Part shown: piece after piece, positions 25,581-35,117 of the stretch | Layout: each line of letters starts with the position of its first letter | Position numbering within the stretch: the stretch's first letter is position 1 | Source of the DNA: Adiantum capillus-veneris | Lineage: Eukaryota; Streptophyta; Polypodiopsida; Polypodiales; Pteridaceae | Assembly (NCBI GenBank): GCA_014529385.2 | Contig: CM043952.1 | Coordinates: 64,690,370 to 64,754,369 of the forward strand | Length of the DNA: 64,000 bases | Reading direction: 5' to 3' | The notes under the pieces: model-generated | Databases searched by the model: none | Told to the model about the DNA's origin: nothing | What the model saw: the letters and a program-made list of their open reading frames with translations, nothing else | Translations under genes and position numbers: made by a program

Positions 25581-25646
<66 letters not shown>
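25581..25646. repeat. (CT)n microsatellite in LTR1
   Basis: 66 bp of pure CT. The equivalent tract is 34181-34247 in LTR2 (67 bp, one phase break) and 42810-42897 in LTR3 (88 bp). Confidence 0.95.
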
Positions 25647-25649
<3 letters not shown>

Positions 25650-25909
25650 TTTTAGTGTGTGAGAGTGTTCCATTGGTGTTAGGGTTAGTGTAAATTCCTT
25701 GCTTCTTTGTGGGTTGCTCTAACGATTCTCCTCTTTTGCGTCCTAGTTCGCTCTTAAACTAGGTGGTGCCCCTTGTGTAGTTGGGATTTGGCTATGGTTT
25801 TGTTGTTTTGGTTTGTGTTGTGTTGTGCCCCAGCCCCATTGAGCAGCACGGGAGCCTTGAAGGGTGTCTAGAGGTTCTCTTCTTGTTGCCCGCCCCGGAC
25901 CGCCTCAAA

Positions 25910-25930
25910 TTGGTGCCCCCACTCAGGACA
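25910..25930 (+). promoter_or_regulatory. Primer-binding site of Gypsy A copy 1
   Basis: Two bases (AA) after the LTR end comes TTGGTGCCCCCACTCAGGAC, the position and TGG start expected of a PBS. The same site follows LTR2 at about 34511, with CACTGAGG in place of CACTCAGG, and is absent after LTR3. I could not assign the primer tRNA. Confidence 0.65.
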
Positions 25931-26517
25931 GGCTTGTGTATGTTTCTGTGAAGTCGCACCTTTAGCATAATCAAGTAGCTTGCATGAATCACGAGAATTT
26001 GTATGATCCCTTCATTCCCATTGCAAGGCAAAAGGTACACATAATTGTTAGTACTAAGTTGCAATTTCAGTGAGTATTCGTAGAATTTTAGGTCCTCTTA
26101 GTTGGTAGAGATAAACGCATCAGTAAATCCTTTTATTTTGCCTCTCATTAGGTACGACCTTAGTTTGGACGTCTATATTTTTGTTTTGTTTTAAGAATTA
26201 GGTCATGCATAGACCATGGATAATGGCCCAGGAATAGAGGTTTCCCCTTCCATTTCACTCCACACATTAGAATAAACATTGCAATTAGTAGGAAAATCCA
26301 TTTTCAACAACGTATGGTGTTCATGTTTGGTGCCCAAAGAGTAGGAGAAATTCTCGCATCACCAAACCCTGTCATCCTACCTCTTATTGATTATCATAGG
26401 TCGTTTGATGTGAATATCTTTATTTTGTTGTAGAATAGATTGCAAGCTAGAAAACATTATTGTGTAAATCTTTTTAAGAAAGAAAAACAAAAACGGGTGT
26501 CACTTTGAATCAATTCA

Positions 26518-26916
26518 ATGGAAAGCCAACGCCAAATGTCTGGGTATCCTCTTTTCTTTGGAGAGCCTGGAGAGGATGCAGAATTATTTTTAGCGAATTT
26601 CAAGATGTCTTGCCGTATCAAGAGGATAATAACTGATCAAGAACGTGTAGAAATGTTTGAGGTGGTCCTTAGGAAAGATGCTAGCACTTGGTTTGACTCT
26701 TTGCCTGAGGAAGTTAAGGGGAATTACACAGAAGTTTTGAATCGTTTTAAGAGATACTTCTTTGATCCCCAAAACACTCAAAAACTATGGCAAGACATTG
26801 TTTCTCATAAGCAAAAAGACTTAGATGACTACTACTTGTACAAGCAAGAGTTTTTACGTCTTTGGGCTCTATGGATACGAAATGTTGCTAACCCTGGTGA
26901 TGGTGCAAATTTCTAA
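26518..26916 (+). CDS. gag-pol: Gypsy A copy 1 gag, N-terminal part (frame broken)
   Basis: Starts at ATG 26518 (MESQRQMSGYPLFFGEPG). A Retrotrans_gag capsid domain follows (EDAELFLANFKMSC, DASTWFDSLPEEV, FKRYFFDPQ, KDLDDYYLYKQEFLRL). The frame ends at TAA 26914-26916 because one base is missing near 26908 compared with copy 2. Immediately after, the gag frame continues open in the next frame from 26910. The protein would form the virus-like particle. Confidence 0.85.
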   Translation: MESQRQMSGYPLFFGEPGEDAELFLANFKMSCRIKRIITDQERVEMFEVVLRKDASTWFDSLPEEVKGNYTEVLNRFKRYFFDPQNTQKLWQDIVSHKQKDLDDYYLYKQEFLRLWALWIRNVANPGDGANF

Positions 26917-28892
26917 AGAAGGAGAGGTTCATAGCCGGACTCTTTCCTGACCTTAAGGTAAAAGTTGAGGCGGGTGCACCTGCTACCTTTGATGCAGCTG
27001 AAACTAGGGCTGCTGAGAAATATAGGAAACTCAAGTGCTTAAGGGGAGAGGTTCCAATAGAAGGTCTTAGACCCAAAGGTAAGTCACAAGCATCAACATC
27101 GAGGGAGCTTCCTGAGGTAACGCCGGAAGTAATTGAGAAGTTAAACGAATCTTTAAGCAGCCTGTCAATTCACCTTGCACAAGCTGTAGGTCCAAAGGGA
27201 CAAGCAAAGAAGTCTGAAGAGCGAGATCCACGACCTAGGAGAGTCTTGCAATGTTGGAATTGCGGAGAGTCTGGACATGGGATGTATAATTGTCCTTGGC
27301 CCCGTGGGGAGCCAGGGAGACCTAACTTGAATTACCCAGTGATGAATGCAGGAGAAGGAGCTGGTCAACAACCAAGGCTTCTACAAAGACCAAATGGACC
27401 AAGACCACCTCCACAAGGGGTAGAAGGAGTTCCACCTTTGCCAGATCCAAATGTGCATGTGGTAGAGGTGACAAACTCAAATGAGGTTGACATGGAAGCA
27501 AATGGCATTAAGCGTGGCCGAGGAAAAGGTAAAGAGAAAGAGGGTGTCCCATCACAGAGTGACCATGGACAAGGCAAGAAGGCAAAGGAGACCAAGGAAG
27601 CTAAGAGGACTCGACGTCGTATCAATCTCCAAGACTTCCCTCTTGGACATGGTATGGCTCCATACAACCTGTTGGAAGACATGCGAGGTAAGGGTCCTGA
27701 TATCTCATGGCCTCAGTTTCTTGCATTATGCCCACAAGTTAGGAGGGATTTAACAAAGGCAGTTAGCACTAGGAGAAAGGTAAAAGAGAGTTTTCCTGTT
27801 GTAAAAATTGCACATGCTGAAATGAACGAGGATATTACACCTGTGCTAGATTGTTACATAAAAGGAAGATTGGTTAGGAAAGGTCTAGTGGATGGGGGTG
27901 CACAAATTTGCATCATGACAGAAGGGCTCATGCAAAGACTAGGCATGCACATCCATGAGACACCTGAAATCAAAGTGAAAATGGCAAACAATAGCAAGGC
28001 TAGGTGCGTAGGCATTTGTAAAAATGTTTTTGTGGAGGCCTTTGGCATTAAGAAGGCAGTGGATTTCTATGTCATGTCTACCAAGGGAAATGGTTACCCA
28101 TTTATCCTAGGAAGACCATGGCTAATGAAAATGCGAGCTTTGCAGGATTGGGAGAGTGGAAAGCTAATTTGCAGGAATGACAATCACAAGAAGGTTGTCT
28201 TTGACATGAAGGAGCAACGCCAAGAGGAGCTCCATGAAGAATCATCTCGAAGTGAGACGGAAGAAGATTGGACTGAAAACACTTCAGAAGAAGAAAGTAG
28301 CGGCAGCATTACTGAAGAGGAGTCCTCCATTGAAGTCATGGGGGTAAGGTTTAAGCCAAACAACCAGGAGACCTCTTCTCGAGGTTTGGAAGAGGTAGGT
28401 TCCCAAGAGAACCAAAAGGTGGAAGATGAAGGAATGTTAGAAGGTATGTTGTCTACAACACTTACAAAGGATGAAAGAGAGGAGTTCAAATGTGTGCTAA
28501 GGAAATTTCCGAGGCTTTTTGCTAAAGACTACACCGATGTGCGTGGAGTAGATGTTGTTCAACACAAGATTGAGTTGAAGCCAGAGGCCACACCTAAGGC
28601 TCAAAAGCTACGAAGGCTAGGAGTCATTAAGGAGCAGGCTCTACTCAAGGAGGTAAGAAAGCTTCTAGCAGCAGGTTTCATTTATCCAGTGGAGAATTCA
28701 GAGTGGGTCTCTCCCGTTGTTGTCACTCCTAAGAAAAACGGCAAGTGGAGGGTGTGTGTGGATTATCGTCCACTTAATGAGGCAACAAAAAGAGATCACT
28801 TTCCCCTCCCATTTCAGGATGAGATACTAAATGAAGTAGCTGGTCATGAGAAGTACACTGTGTGTGATGGCTACTCGGTTACTTTCAAATAG
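26910..28892 (+). CDS. gag-pol: Gypsy A copy 1 gag C-terminus, protease and RT N-terminus
   Basis: One open frame. It encodes the gag C-terminal helices (FLKKERFIAGLFPDLK), one CCHC knuckle CWNCGESGHGMYNC at 27252-27293, a basic linker (KRGRGKGKEKE; KRTRRRINLQDFPLG), the retropepsin with VDGGAQICIM near 27888-27917 and ILGRPWL near 28107-28127, and a strongly acidic Glu/Ser linker (about 28216-28335). The RT fingers follow (SPVVVTPKKNGKWRVCVDYR, FPLPFQDEILNE). The frame is lost near 28877, where one G is missing relative to copy 2, and stops at 28892. No in-frame Met is needed because the region belongs to one Gag-Pol polyprotein. Confidence 0.88.
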   Translation, partial: FLKKERFIAGLFPDLKVKVEAGAPATFDAAETRAAEKYRKLKCLRGEVPIEGLRPKGKSQASTSRELPEVTPEVIEKLNESLSSLSIHLAQAVGPKGQAKKSEERDPRPRRVLQCWNCGESGHGMYNCPWPRGEPGRPNLNYPVMNAGEGAGQQPRLLQRPNGPRPPPQGVEGVPPLPDPNVHVVEVTNSNEVDMEANGIKRGRGKGKEKEGVPSQSDHGQGKKAKETKEAKRTRRRINLQDFPLGHGMAPYNLLEDMRGKGPDISWPQFLALCPQVRRDLTKAVSTRRKVKESFPVVKIAHAEMNEDITPVLDCYIKGRLVRKGLVDGGAQICIMTEGLMQRLGMHIHETPEIKVKMANNSKARCVGICKNVFVEAFGIKKAVDFYVMSTKGNGYPFILGRPWLMKMRALQDWESGKLICRNDNHKKVVFDMKEQRQEELHEESSRSETEEDWTENTSEEESSGSITEEESSIEVMGVRFKPNNQETSSRGLEEVGSQENQKVEDEGMLEGMLSTTLTKDEREEFKCVLRKFPRLFAKDYTDVRGVDVVQHKIELKPEATPKAQKLRRLGVIKEQALLKEVRKLLAAGFIYPVENSEWVSPVVVTPKKNGKWRVCVDYRPLNEATKRDHFPLPFQDEILNEVAGHEKYTVCDGYSVTFK

Positions 28893-28900
28893 GTATCGCA

Positions 28901-29491
28901 TTGGAGGATCAATTGAAAACAACCTTTATCACTCCTTGGGGTTGTTATGCTTTTAGAGTCATGCCATTTGGCCTGACAAATGCTCCTGCAACTTTCCAAC
29001 GCTTCATGAACATGGTGTTTCAAGCATTCTTTGGAAAGTCCATTAGGGTTTTTATTGATGATTTTTGCATTTATAGCTCAAAATCATTGCATCTACAAAG
29101 GGTAGAAGAAGGTTTAAAGAAGCTCTATGACATGGGAGGTCAACTCAACCCCGACAAGTGTCACATAGCTGAGGATGAAGTGATCTTGCTTGGTCACAAG
29201 GTTTCCTATAAAGGCATTGAGGTGGATCCTTCAAAGGCAAAGGCTCTTATTGAGCTCCCCTCACCCAAGAATCTCAAAGAGGTCATATCATTCATTCAAA
29301 AAGTGAAGTATATGTCACGCTTTATTCACTTAGCTTCGGAGTTGCTTCATCCTTTGCAAAAGTTGACACAACAAGTAGAATTTGCATGGTCTGATGAGCT
29401 TGAAGAGTATTTTTGTAACATTAAAGTCATTTTGTCAGAGCTACCAACACTCATGCCTCCTGTTGGGGGTACACATTCTTTGTTAGTCTGA
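28901..29491 (+). CDS. gag-pol: Gypsy A copy 1 RT palm and thumb
   Basis: Continues the RT in another frame: [30 protein letters not shown], the catalytic box VFIDDFCIY near 29049-29073, and LGHKVSYKGIEVDPSKAKAL. It ends at a TGA near 29489 where about ten bases present in copy 2 (around 38090) are deleted. RT copies element RNA into cDNA in the particle. Confidence 0.88.
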   Translation: MEDQLKTTFITPWGCYAFRVMPFGLTNAPATFQRFMNMVFQAFFGKSIRVFIDDFCIYSSKSLHLQRVEEGLKKLYDMGGQLNPDKCHIAEDEVILLGHKVSYKGIEVDPSKAKALIELPSPKNLKEVISFIQKVKYMSRFIHLASELLHPLQKLTQQVEFAWSDELEEYFCNIKVILSELPTLMPPVGGTHSLLV

Positions 29492-29508
29492 AGGAAACAA
29501 TTGGTGCT

Positions 29509-31785
29509 GTGTTGCTACAACAAGATCCCCACAGTACAAGGATGCGACCCATCTACTTTGCTAGTAGGGTCATGAATGCTTTGGAGAGAGACTACACAGA
29601 AGCAGAACTCATGATGCTTTCTCTCATGTTTGCGGTGAGAAAGTTTAGATCCTACCTGCTACCAAAACCTTTTGTAATTCTCACTGCAGAGAATTTGTTC
29701 CCTTGGGTGTCATCTCAAATGAATCTTAGTACTAGGATCTCAAAGTGGATTATGGAGTTGCAAGAGTTTCAATACTCTTTCAAGGTAGAAGATAGTGTGC
29801 GTGCACAATTGGCAGGGATTCTCACTTATAGGGTGCATGAAAAGGAGATTAAGGTGCCTGAAGTAAAGACCCTACCATTACCACCACCAAAAAGTATTCC
29901 TAATGCTTTTACCTTGTTCTTTGATGGAGCTTTTCGTCGAGCCACAGGAAAAGCAGGGGGAGGGCTAGTGTTGCTCAACCCAAGTGGAGAGGTGGTCATG
30001 AAAGAGAAGTTCAATCTACCAAGTTCAGCTAGCAACAATGAAGCAGAATACGACACACTAATTCATGGTTTGAAGATGTGCATTGGCCAAGGGATACAAC
30101 GCCTCATGGTAAAGGGAGATGCACTTCTCATTGTTAAACAGATTTTAGGCATTTGGGCATGCAAGAATGAAAGCTTACGGACAAAAGTTCATGCCATTCG
30201 TAGATTGTTTAATCAATTTGAAGAAGTGCAACTATATCATATTCCTAGGAAACAGAATGAAGATGCCGATTTACTTGCACAGCAAGTAGTTACATGTGTT
30301 GAGAAAGAAGTGCAGGTCATCATGGTGGCAGCAACTGTCAAGCAACCGAGATACCAGGGATTGGAGTCATTGACTCCCATTATTAGCTACATTTTGGAGG
30401 GCGAGTTTCCACAAGACTTCACGAAGGCTCAGAAGAGGAGACTCATGAAGAAGGCAAGCGCATATCTCTTCCTAGAAGGCTCCCTCTATCAAAGAGGGAG
30501 GGATCAAGTATGCAGAAGAGTACCAACTATTGAGGAAATTCCAGCCATTCTAAAAGGTTTGCATGAAGAAGCATGTGGTGGTCATTTTGCCCAAGAATTA
30601 ACTGTGAAGAAGATTTTGCTTGCGGGGTATGTTTGGCCAAGTCTGCATGTGGATGTCCAACATTGGTGTAAAAGTTGTCACAATTGTCAGGTAAATGGGA
30701 ATAGAAGATTGGTTTATGGTCCAAGGCAAATCGTGCTTGCAAATGGACCGTTTGAAAAGTGGGGCATTGATGCTATGGGTCCTCTGCCTAGGACAAAAAA
30801 TGGTAAACTCTACATTCTAGTGGCTGTAGACTATATGACTAGGTGGGTGGAAGCACAAAGTGTGGCAAAGGTAAATGAGAAGACAGTGAGCAAATTCGTC
30901 TACACTCACATTTGTTGTAGATTTGGCACACCTTTGGAGATTGTTTCTGATAATGGTCCAGGGTTTAGAAAGGGATTGCTCACAGAAGTCTGTGAAGAAC
31001 TTCACATTCTACATCGTCACAGTACACCCTACTATCCCCAATCAAATGGTTTGGTAGAAAAAGCTAATGGTGTCATTGCAGGCATCATTAGAAAGATGGT
31101 GAAAAACAAGACAAAGTTGTGGGATGACTTCTTGGATGGTGCCTTGTGGGCATATCGAACCACATATAGGGAAGCCACGGAGTTCACACCATTTCACTTG
31201 GTCTATGGTCAAGAGGCTTTGCAGCCTATCGAGCTCAACATTCCAACAATGCGACTTCATGGCAAAGGAGCACAAGATGATCAAGAGGTATGGATGGATC
31301 GACTTCTTACCTTAGCTGAGCTTGAGTGGAAAAGAGAAGCAGCATACGAGTGCTATAAGAGGAAAGCCACACAGACAAAGGAGAAGCTTGACAAGAAACT
31401 GAAGGACAAAGGCATCAATGAAGGAGATCTTGTGCTAAGGTATGACAATCGACTCGATAATCGTTTTGATGCCAAATTTGAAACAAGATGGCAAGGGCCA
31501 TACATAGTCAAGAAGGCTTTCAATTCAAGTTACTATCAGCTTATGGACTTGAATGGTAAAGAGCACTCCAGGAAAGTAAACGGGTATCGCTTGAAGCCCT
31601 ATTTGAGTCGCCTTCTACCAAAGGATCTACCAAAGATCTGTCAAAAGGCCACTGTCTCATGTAAGTATTGTTACATGAAGCATGAGTGTAACTCTAGCCA
31701 AAATTCTGAGGGGCCAAACAATAAAGATCTCGTCAAGGACTCTGAAGCACTCTCTTTGGAAAAGATGCTCTATGATGGTACATGA
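29509..31785 (+). CDS. gag-pol: Gypsy A copy 1 RNase H, second (archaeal-type) RNase H and integrase
   Basis: 758-residue open frame. It first carries the canonical Gypsy RNase H (RPIYFASRVMNALERDYTEAE, FAVRKFRSYL). A second RNase H follows near 29910-30290 with FFDGAFRRATGKAGGG, NNEAEYDTLIHG, VKGDALLIVKQI and NEDADLLAQ. These are the D-E-D-D positions of the archaeal-like RNase H (aRNH) known from Tat-lineage Gypsy elements. The integrase has the HHCC finger (HEEACGGHFA...CKSCHNC) and catalytic D (GIDAMGP, about 30766), D (SDNGPGF, about 30949) and E (NGLVEKAN, about 31047), then a C-terminal tail with VNGYRLKPYL. No chromodomain is visible. The stop lies 28 bp before the next LTR. Confidence 0.92.
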   Translation: MLLQQDPHSTRMRPIYFASRVMNALERDYTEAELMMLSLMFAVRKFRSYLLPKPFVILTAENLFPWVSSQMNLSTRISKWIMELQEFQYSFKVEDSVRAQLAGILTYRVHEKEIKVPEVKTLPLPPPKSIPNAFTLFFDGAFRRATGKAGGGLVLLNPSGEVVMKEKFNLPSSASNNEAEYDTLIHGLKMCIGQGIQRLMVKGDALLIVKQILGIWACKNESLRTKVHAIRRLFNQFEEVQLYHIPRKQNEDADLLAQQVVTCVEKEVQVIMVAATVKQPRYQGLESLTPIISYILEGEFPQDFTKAQKRRLMKKASAYLFLEGSLYQRGRDQVCRRVPTIEEIPAILKGLHEEACGGHFAQELTVKKILLAGYVWPSLHVDVQHWCKSCHNCQVNGNRRLVYGPRQIVLANGPFEKWGIDAMGPLPRTKNGKLYILVAVDYMTRWVEAQSVAKVNEKTVSKFVYTHICCRFGTPLEIVSDNGPGFRKGLLTEVCEELHILHRHSTPYYPQSNGLVEKANGVIAGIIRKMVKNKTKLWDDFLDGALWAYRTTYREATEFTPFHLVYGQEALQPIELNIPTMRLHGKGAQDDQEVWMDRLLTLAELEWKREAAYECYKRKATQTKEKLDKKLKDKGINEGDLVLRYDNRLDNRFDAKFETRWQGPYIVKKAFNSSYYQLMDLNGKEHSRKVNGYRLKPYLSRLLPKDLPKICQKATVSCKYCYMKHECNSSQNSEGPNNKDLVKDSEALSLEKMLYDGT

Positions 31786-31799
31786 ATATACCATCATCC

Positions 31800-31810
31800 A
31801 GGGGGAGGGC
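31800..31810 (+). promoter_or_regulatory. Polypurine tract of Gypsy A copy 1
   Basis: AGGGGGAGGGC, three bases upstream of LTR2. It primes plus-strand DNA synthesis. The same tract lies at 40416-40426 before LTR3. Confidence 0.85.
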
Positions 31811-31813
31811 TAA

Positions 31814-34177
31814 TGATAGCCGTTTTTCGGCTCTTTGTAATTGCCACAGTGAGTTACCTCACCCTACCAAAATCACCCAAACACTGTGGCTATCCCTACC
31901 ATTTCACTGTACATAGGCGTGCGTGAGTCACGGGACTTTTCCCATATCTCCTTCTGAAAAAAACCCTCAATTAGCTAGTCATTGGGCTAGTTGAGCCAAA
32001 AAAATAAAAAATAAAAAATATTATGGCCCATGCGTATGTAAATATTTCTTTGTATATAGGGCCTAAATAAAAGATTTTTTCATAATTATTTTGGTATTTA
32101 TTTAAATATTTCTACCTAGGTGTGTGTTATTTATGCTCTACATTGCCTCACCATTACCACAATTTTTCTTACCATTTTTCATACTCTTTATTCCATATAG
32201 AAATATTTTCATGTAAGCTTCTCTTATATTTGGTGTAACTCCACCCCAACAAAAATCCAAAAAAACTAGTTTTATTTATGTGTATATTTTTTCACTATTG
32301 TGATTTTTCCCTTCCTACATCTATTTTGTTTTTTTCTAAAAAATTAGAACACCAAAAATATTTATCTTTTTATGGTAGCCTCATAATGAGAGAGATTTCT
32401 TTTGACCCCTTTATATTTTTCCACTTATATTATTTATATTTGACATGTACATATTTTTTAGACCCCTCAATATTTGATTTTCTTAGTTGTACTATTCACT
32501 TATATCATATCTCAACAATATCTTCAATTATAGACCTACCAAATAAGGTCAAGGGTAGGTGGCATGCATACATGCACTATGGAGGGCTCACTCTTGGAGG
32601 TATTCAAAAGAATCATCCAAAGAAGGACCCCACAAGGACCTTGTGCAGTGGAAAAAAACGGTCGGTTTTGCTGAATTTTTAAAGTTCACTTGCTCTCCGA
32701 ATTTGGAAAGGTGATACAAAAAAAGTTGTAGCTCGTGGGCTGAACTTTTGCCTCAAATTTTTTCATATTTTTTTGAGCTACGAGCTGTGAGCTATGATTT
32801 TATTAGTGGACCCCAGTTTTCCCATGCTATGCAGCCACACTCTCTCTTCCACTTTATCATTTTCCTCTTTCACACACACTTCTCCACTCATCATCCCCAC
32901 CTCTCTCACCACTCCTCTCTGCACCCTACTCACCTTCTCCTCAACCTTGAAGAATAAGAGAAACCATGGTGAACTCATACCTCCCACACACAATTCCATT
33001 CCAAAATTGACCACCTAGTCTCATTTTTCCTCCTCCAATTTACCCATATCTATCAAAAAAACCACAAAATTCAGCCTCTTCTCTTAAAAGACAGCATCAT
33101 GGTGGTTGATTACTCAGCTTCAATTACCTTGTCTCTCAAGGAAGGTCAAGAGTGGAGAAAAAATGTACCGTCAAAGCTAGTGGACCGTCAACAAGCGTCA
33201 AAATTGGCCCTACTCAAGACACTTGGAGCATCAACCTTGTAAGAAATCCACCTTTTCTTACCTCTTAAGAGTTTTTCTTCCTTATTTGTATCCTACATGG
33301 ATACTCCCATTGTAAATATCCAATTCCATTTGTAAATTAATACTAACTCTACTAACACTAACCCACTATGAAAAGTCCTATCACCTCCATTTCTCTCCTC
33401 TCTCTTTCCCCACCAACTTCTTGATAATTCCAAGCAAAAGAAATTAGATAAATTGCTGAAAATCTAACCCAACCATGGTTAGAGGAGTAACCCTAGCCTT
33501 CAAAATTGCTATAAAAGGAGGGTGTAGCTAGCACAAAAGGGGGGAGCCATAAGCAAGAGCACTATGCTATAGCTTGAGAAGCCAAGCTCAACCTCTCTAG
33601 AAGGAGCTCTTGAGTGGAAGCTCATTGTCTTATGCATGTGCATGTGTTGTAATAGGGGATTAGCAAGGGAACTCTATGCCATTGTAAGAGAGAGAGTGAT
33701 CATTCAATTGAGAGTAGGAAATCTATCATTTCTCCTACTAGTGTAAGCCCAACATTTGCTGAATCAAGGAGGGTGGATTTGGACTAAGCTTGGATACTTT
33801 GTCTCCCTTCCCACGTGAAGTAATGGACAACAATGATGCGTAAGTGTCTTGGTGTTTTTTTGTTAAGTTCTTGATAGCTTGTCTCTGGTGTTGTCATCAA
33901 TCTAGCCATAAATCCCACATACTGTAAGAGGGCGACAGGGTGGAGAGGACTCCCCTGGCCTTAAGACAGTGATTGGGGTGGCTTTTCTTGTGATGTGTTG
34001 TGGTGAAATTTACGCAAGCTATGTTGAACAAATACTAATCTCACTTTGATTTGTCATGACAGATTTGTAAGAAGGTATTAATGCAACAAGCACCCCCTCC
34101 CCCTTCTCTCTCTTCTTACATATATATTGTGTTTTTGCTTGATCATTGCCGATACGTTTCAAAGCAGCCCGAGCACT

Positions 34178-34250
<73 letters not shown>

Positions 34251-34508
34251 TTTTAGTGTGTGAGAGTGTTCCATTGGTGTTAGGGTTAGTGTAAATTCCT
34301 TGCTTGTTTGTGGGTTGCTCTAACGATTCTCCTCTTTTGCGTCCTAGTTCGCTCTTAAACTAGGTGGTGCCCCTTGTGTAGTTGGGATTTGGCTGTGGGT
34401 TTGTTGTTTTGGTTTGTGTTGTGTTGTGCCCCAGCCCCATTGAGCAGCACGGGAGCCTTGAAGGGTGTCTAGAGGTTCTCTTCTTGTTGCCCGCCCCGGA
34501 CCGCCTCA
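31814..34508 (+). repeat. Gypsy A LTR2 (shared middle LTR)
   Basis: Acts as the 3' LTR of copy 1 and the 5' LTR of copy 2. The U3 hairpin AGCCG-T5-CGGCT lies at 31818-31832 and the TATA box at 33509-33518. It differs from LTR1 and LTR3 at several shared positions (for example GTGAAATTTACGC versus GTGTAATTTACTC near 34004), so LTR1 and LTR3 are closer to each other at these sites. Confidence 0.92.
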
Positions 34509-35117
34509 AATTGGTGCCCCCACTGAGGACAGGCTTGTGTATGTTCTTAAGTCGCAGCCTTTAGCATAATCAAGTAGCTTGCATGAATCACGAAGAATTT
34601 GTATGATCCCTCATTCCCATTGCAAGGCAAAAGGTACACATAATTGTTAGTACTAAGTTGCAATTTCAACGTGTAATTCGTAGAATTTTAGGTCCTCTTA
34701 GGTTGGCCGAGATAAACGCTTCAGTAAATCCTTTTATTTTGCCTCTCATTAGGTACGACCTTAGTTTGGACGTCTATATTTTTGTTTTGTTTTAAGCATT
34801 AGGTCATGCATAGACCATGGATAATGGCCCAGAATAGAGGTTTTCCCTTCCATTTCACTCCACACATTAGAATAAACATTGCAATTAGTAGAAAATCCAT
34901 TTTCAACAACGTATGGTGTTCATGTTTGGTGCCCAAAGAGTAGGAGAAATTCTCGCATCACCAAAACCCTGTCATCCTACCTCTTATTGATTATCATAGG
35001 TCGTTTGATGTGAATATCTTTATTTTGTTGTAGAATAGATTGCAAGCTAGAAACATTATTGTGTAAATCTTTTTAAGAAAGAAAAACAAAAACGGGTGTC
35101 ACTTTGAAATCAATTCA

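Larger units (their letters stand above)
23207..25907 (+). repeat. Gypsy A LTR1 (5' LTR)
   Basis: Starts TGAT followed by a perfect hairpin AGCCG-T6-CGGCT (23211-23226) and ends at CCTCA. The promoter is marked by a TATA box CTATAAAAGG at 24909-24918. A (CT)n tract at 25581-25646 lies between the TATA box and the PBS, hence in the transcribed leader. Open frames inside the LTR are not supported as genes. Confidence 0.92.

Noticed and set aside
27365-27682. 105-codon minus-strand ORF found identically at 35963-36280
   Set aside because: It is the shadow of Gypsy A gag-pol on the opposite strand.
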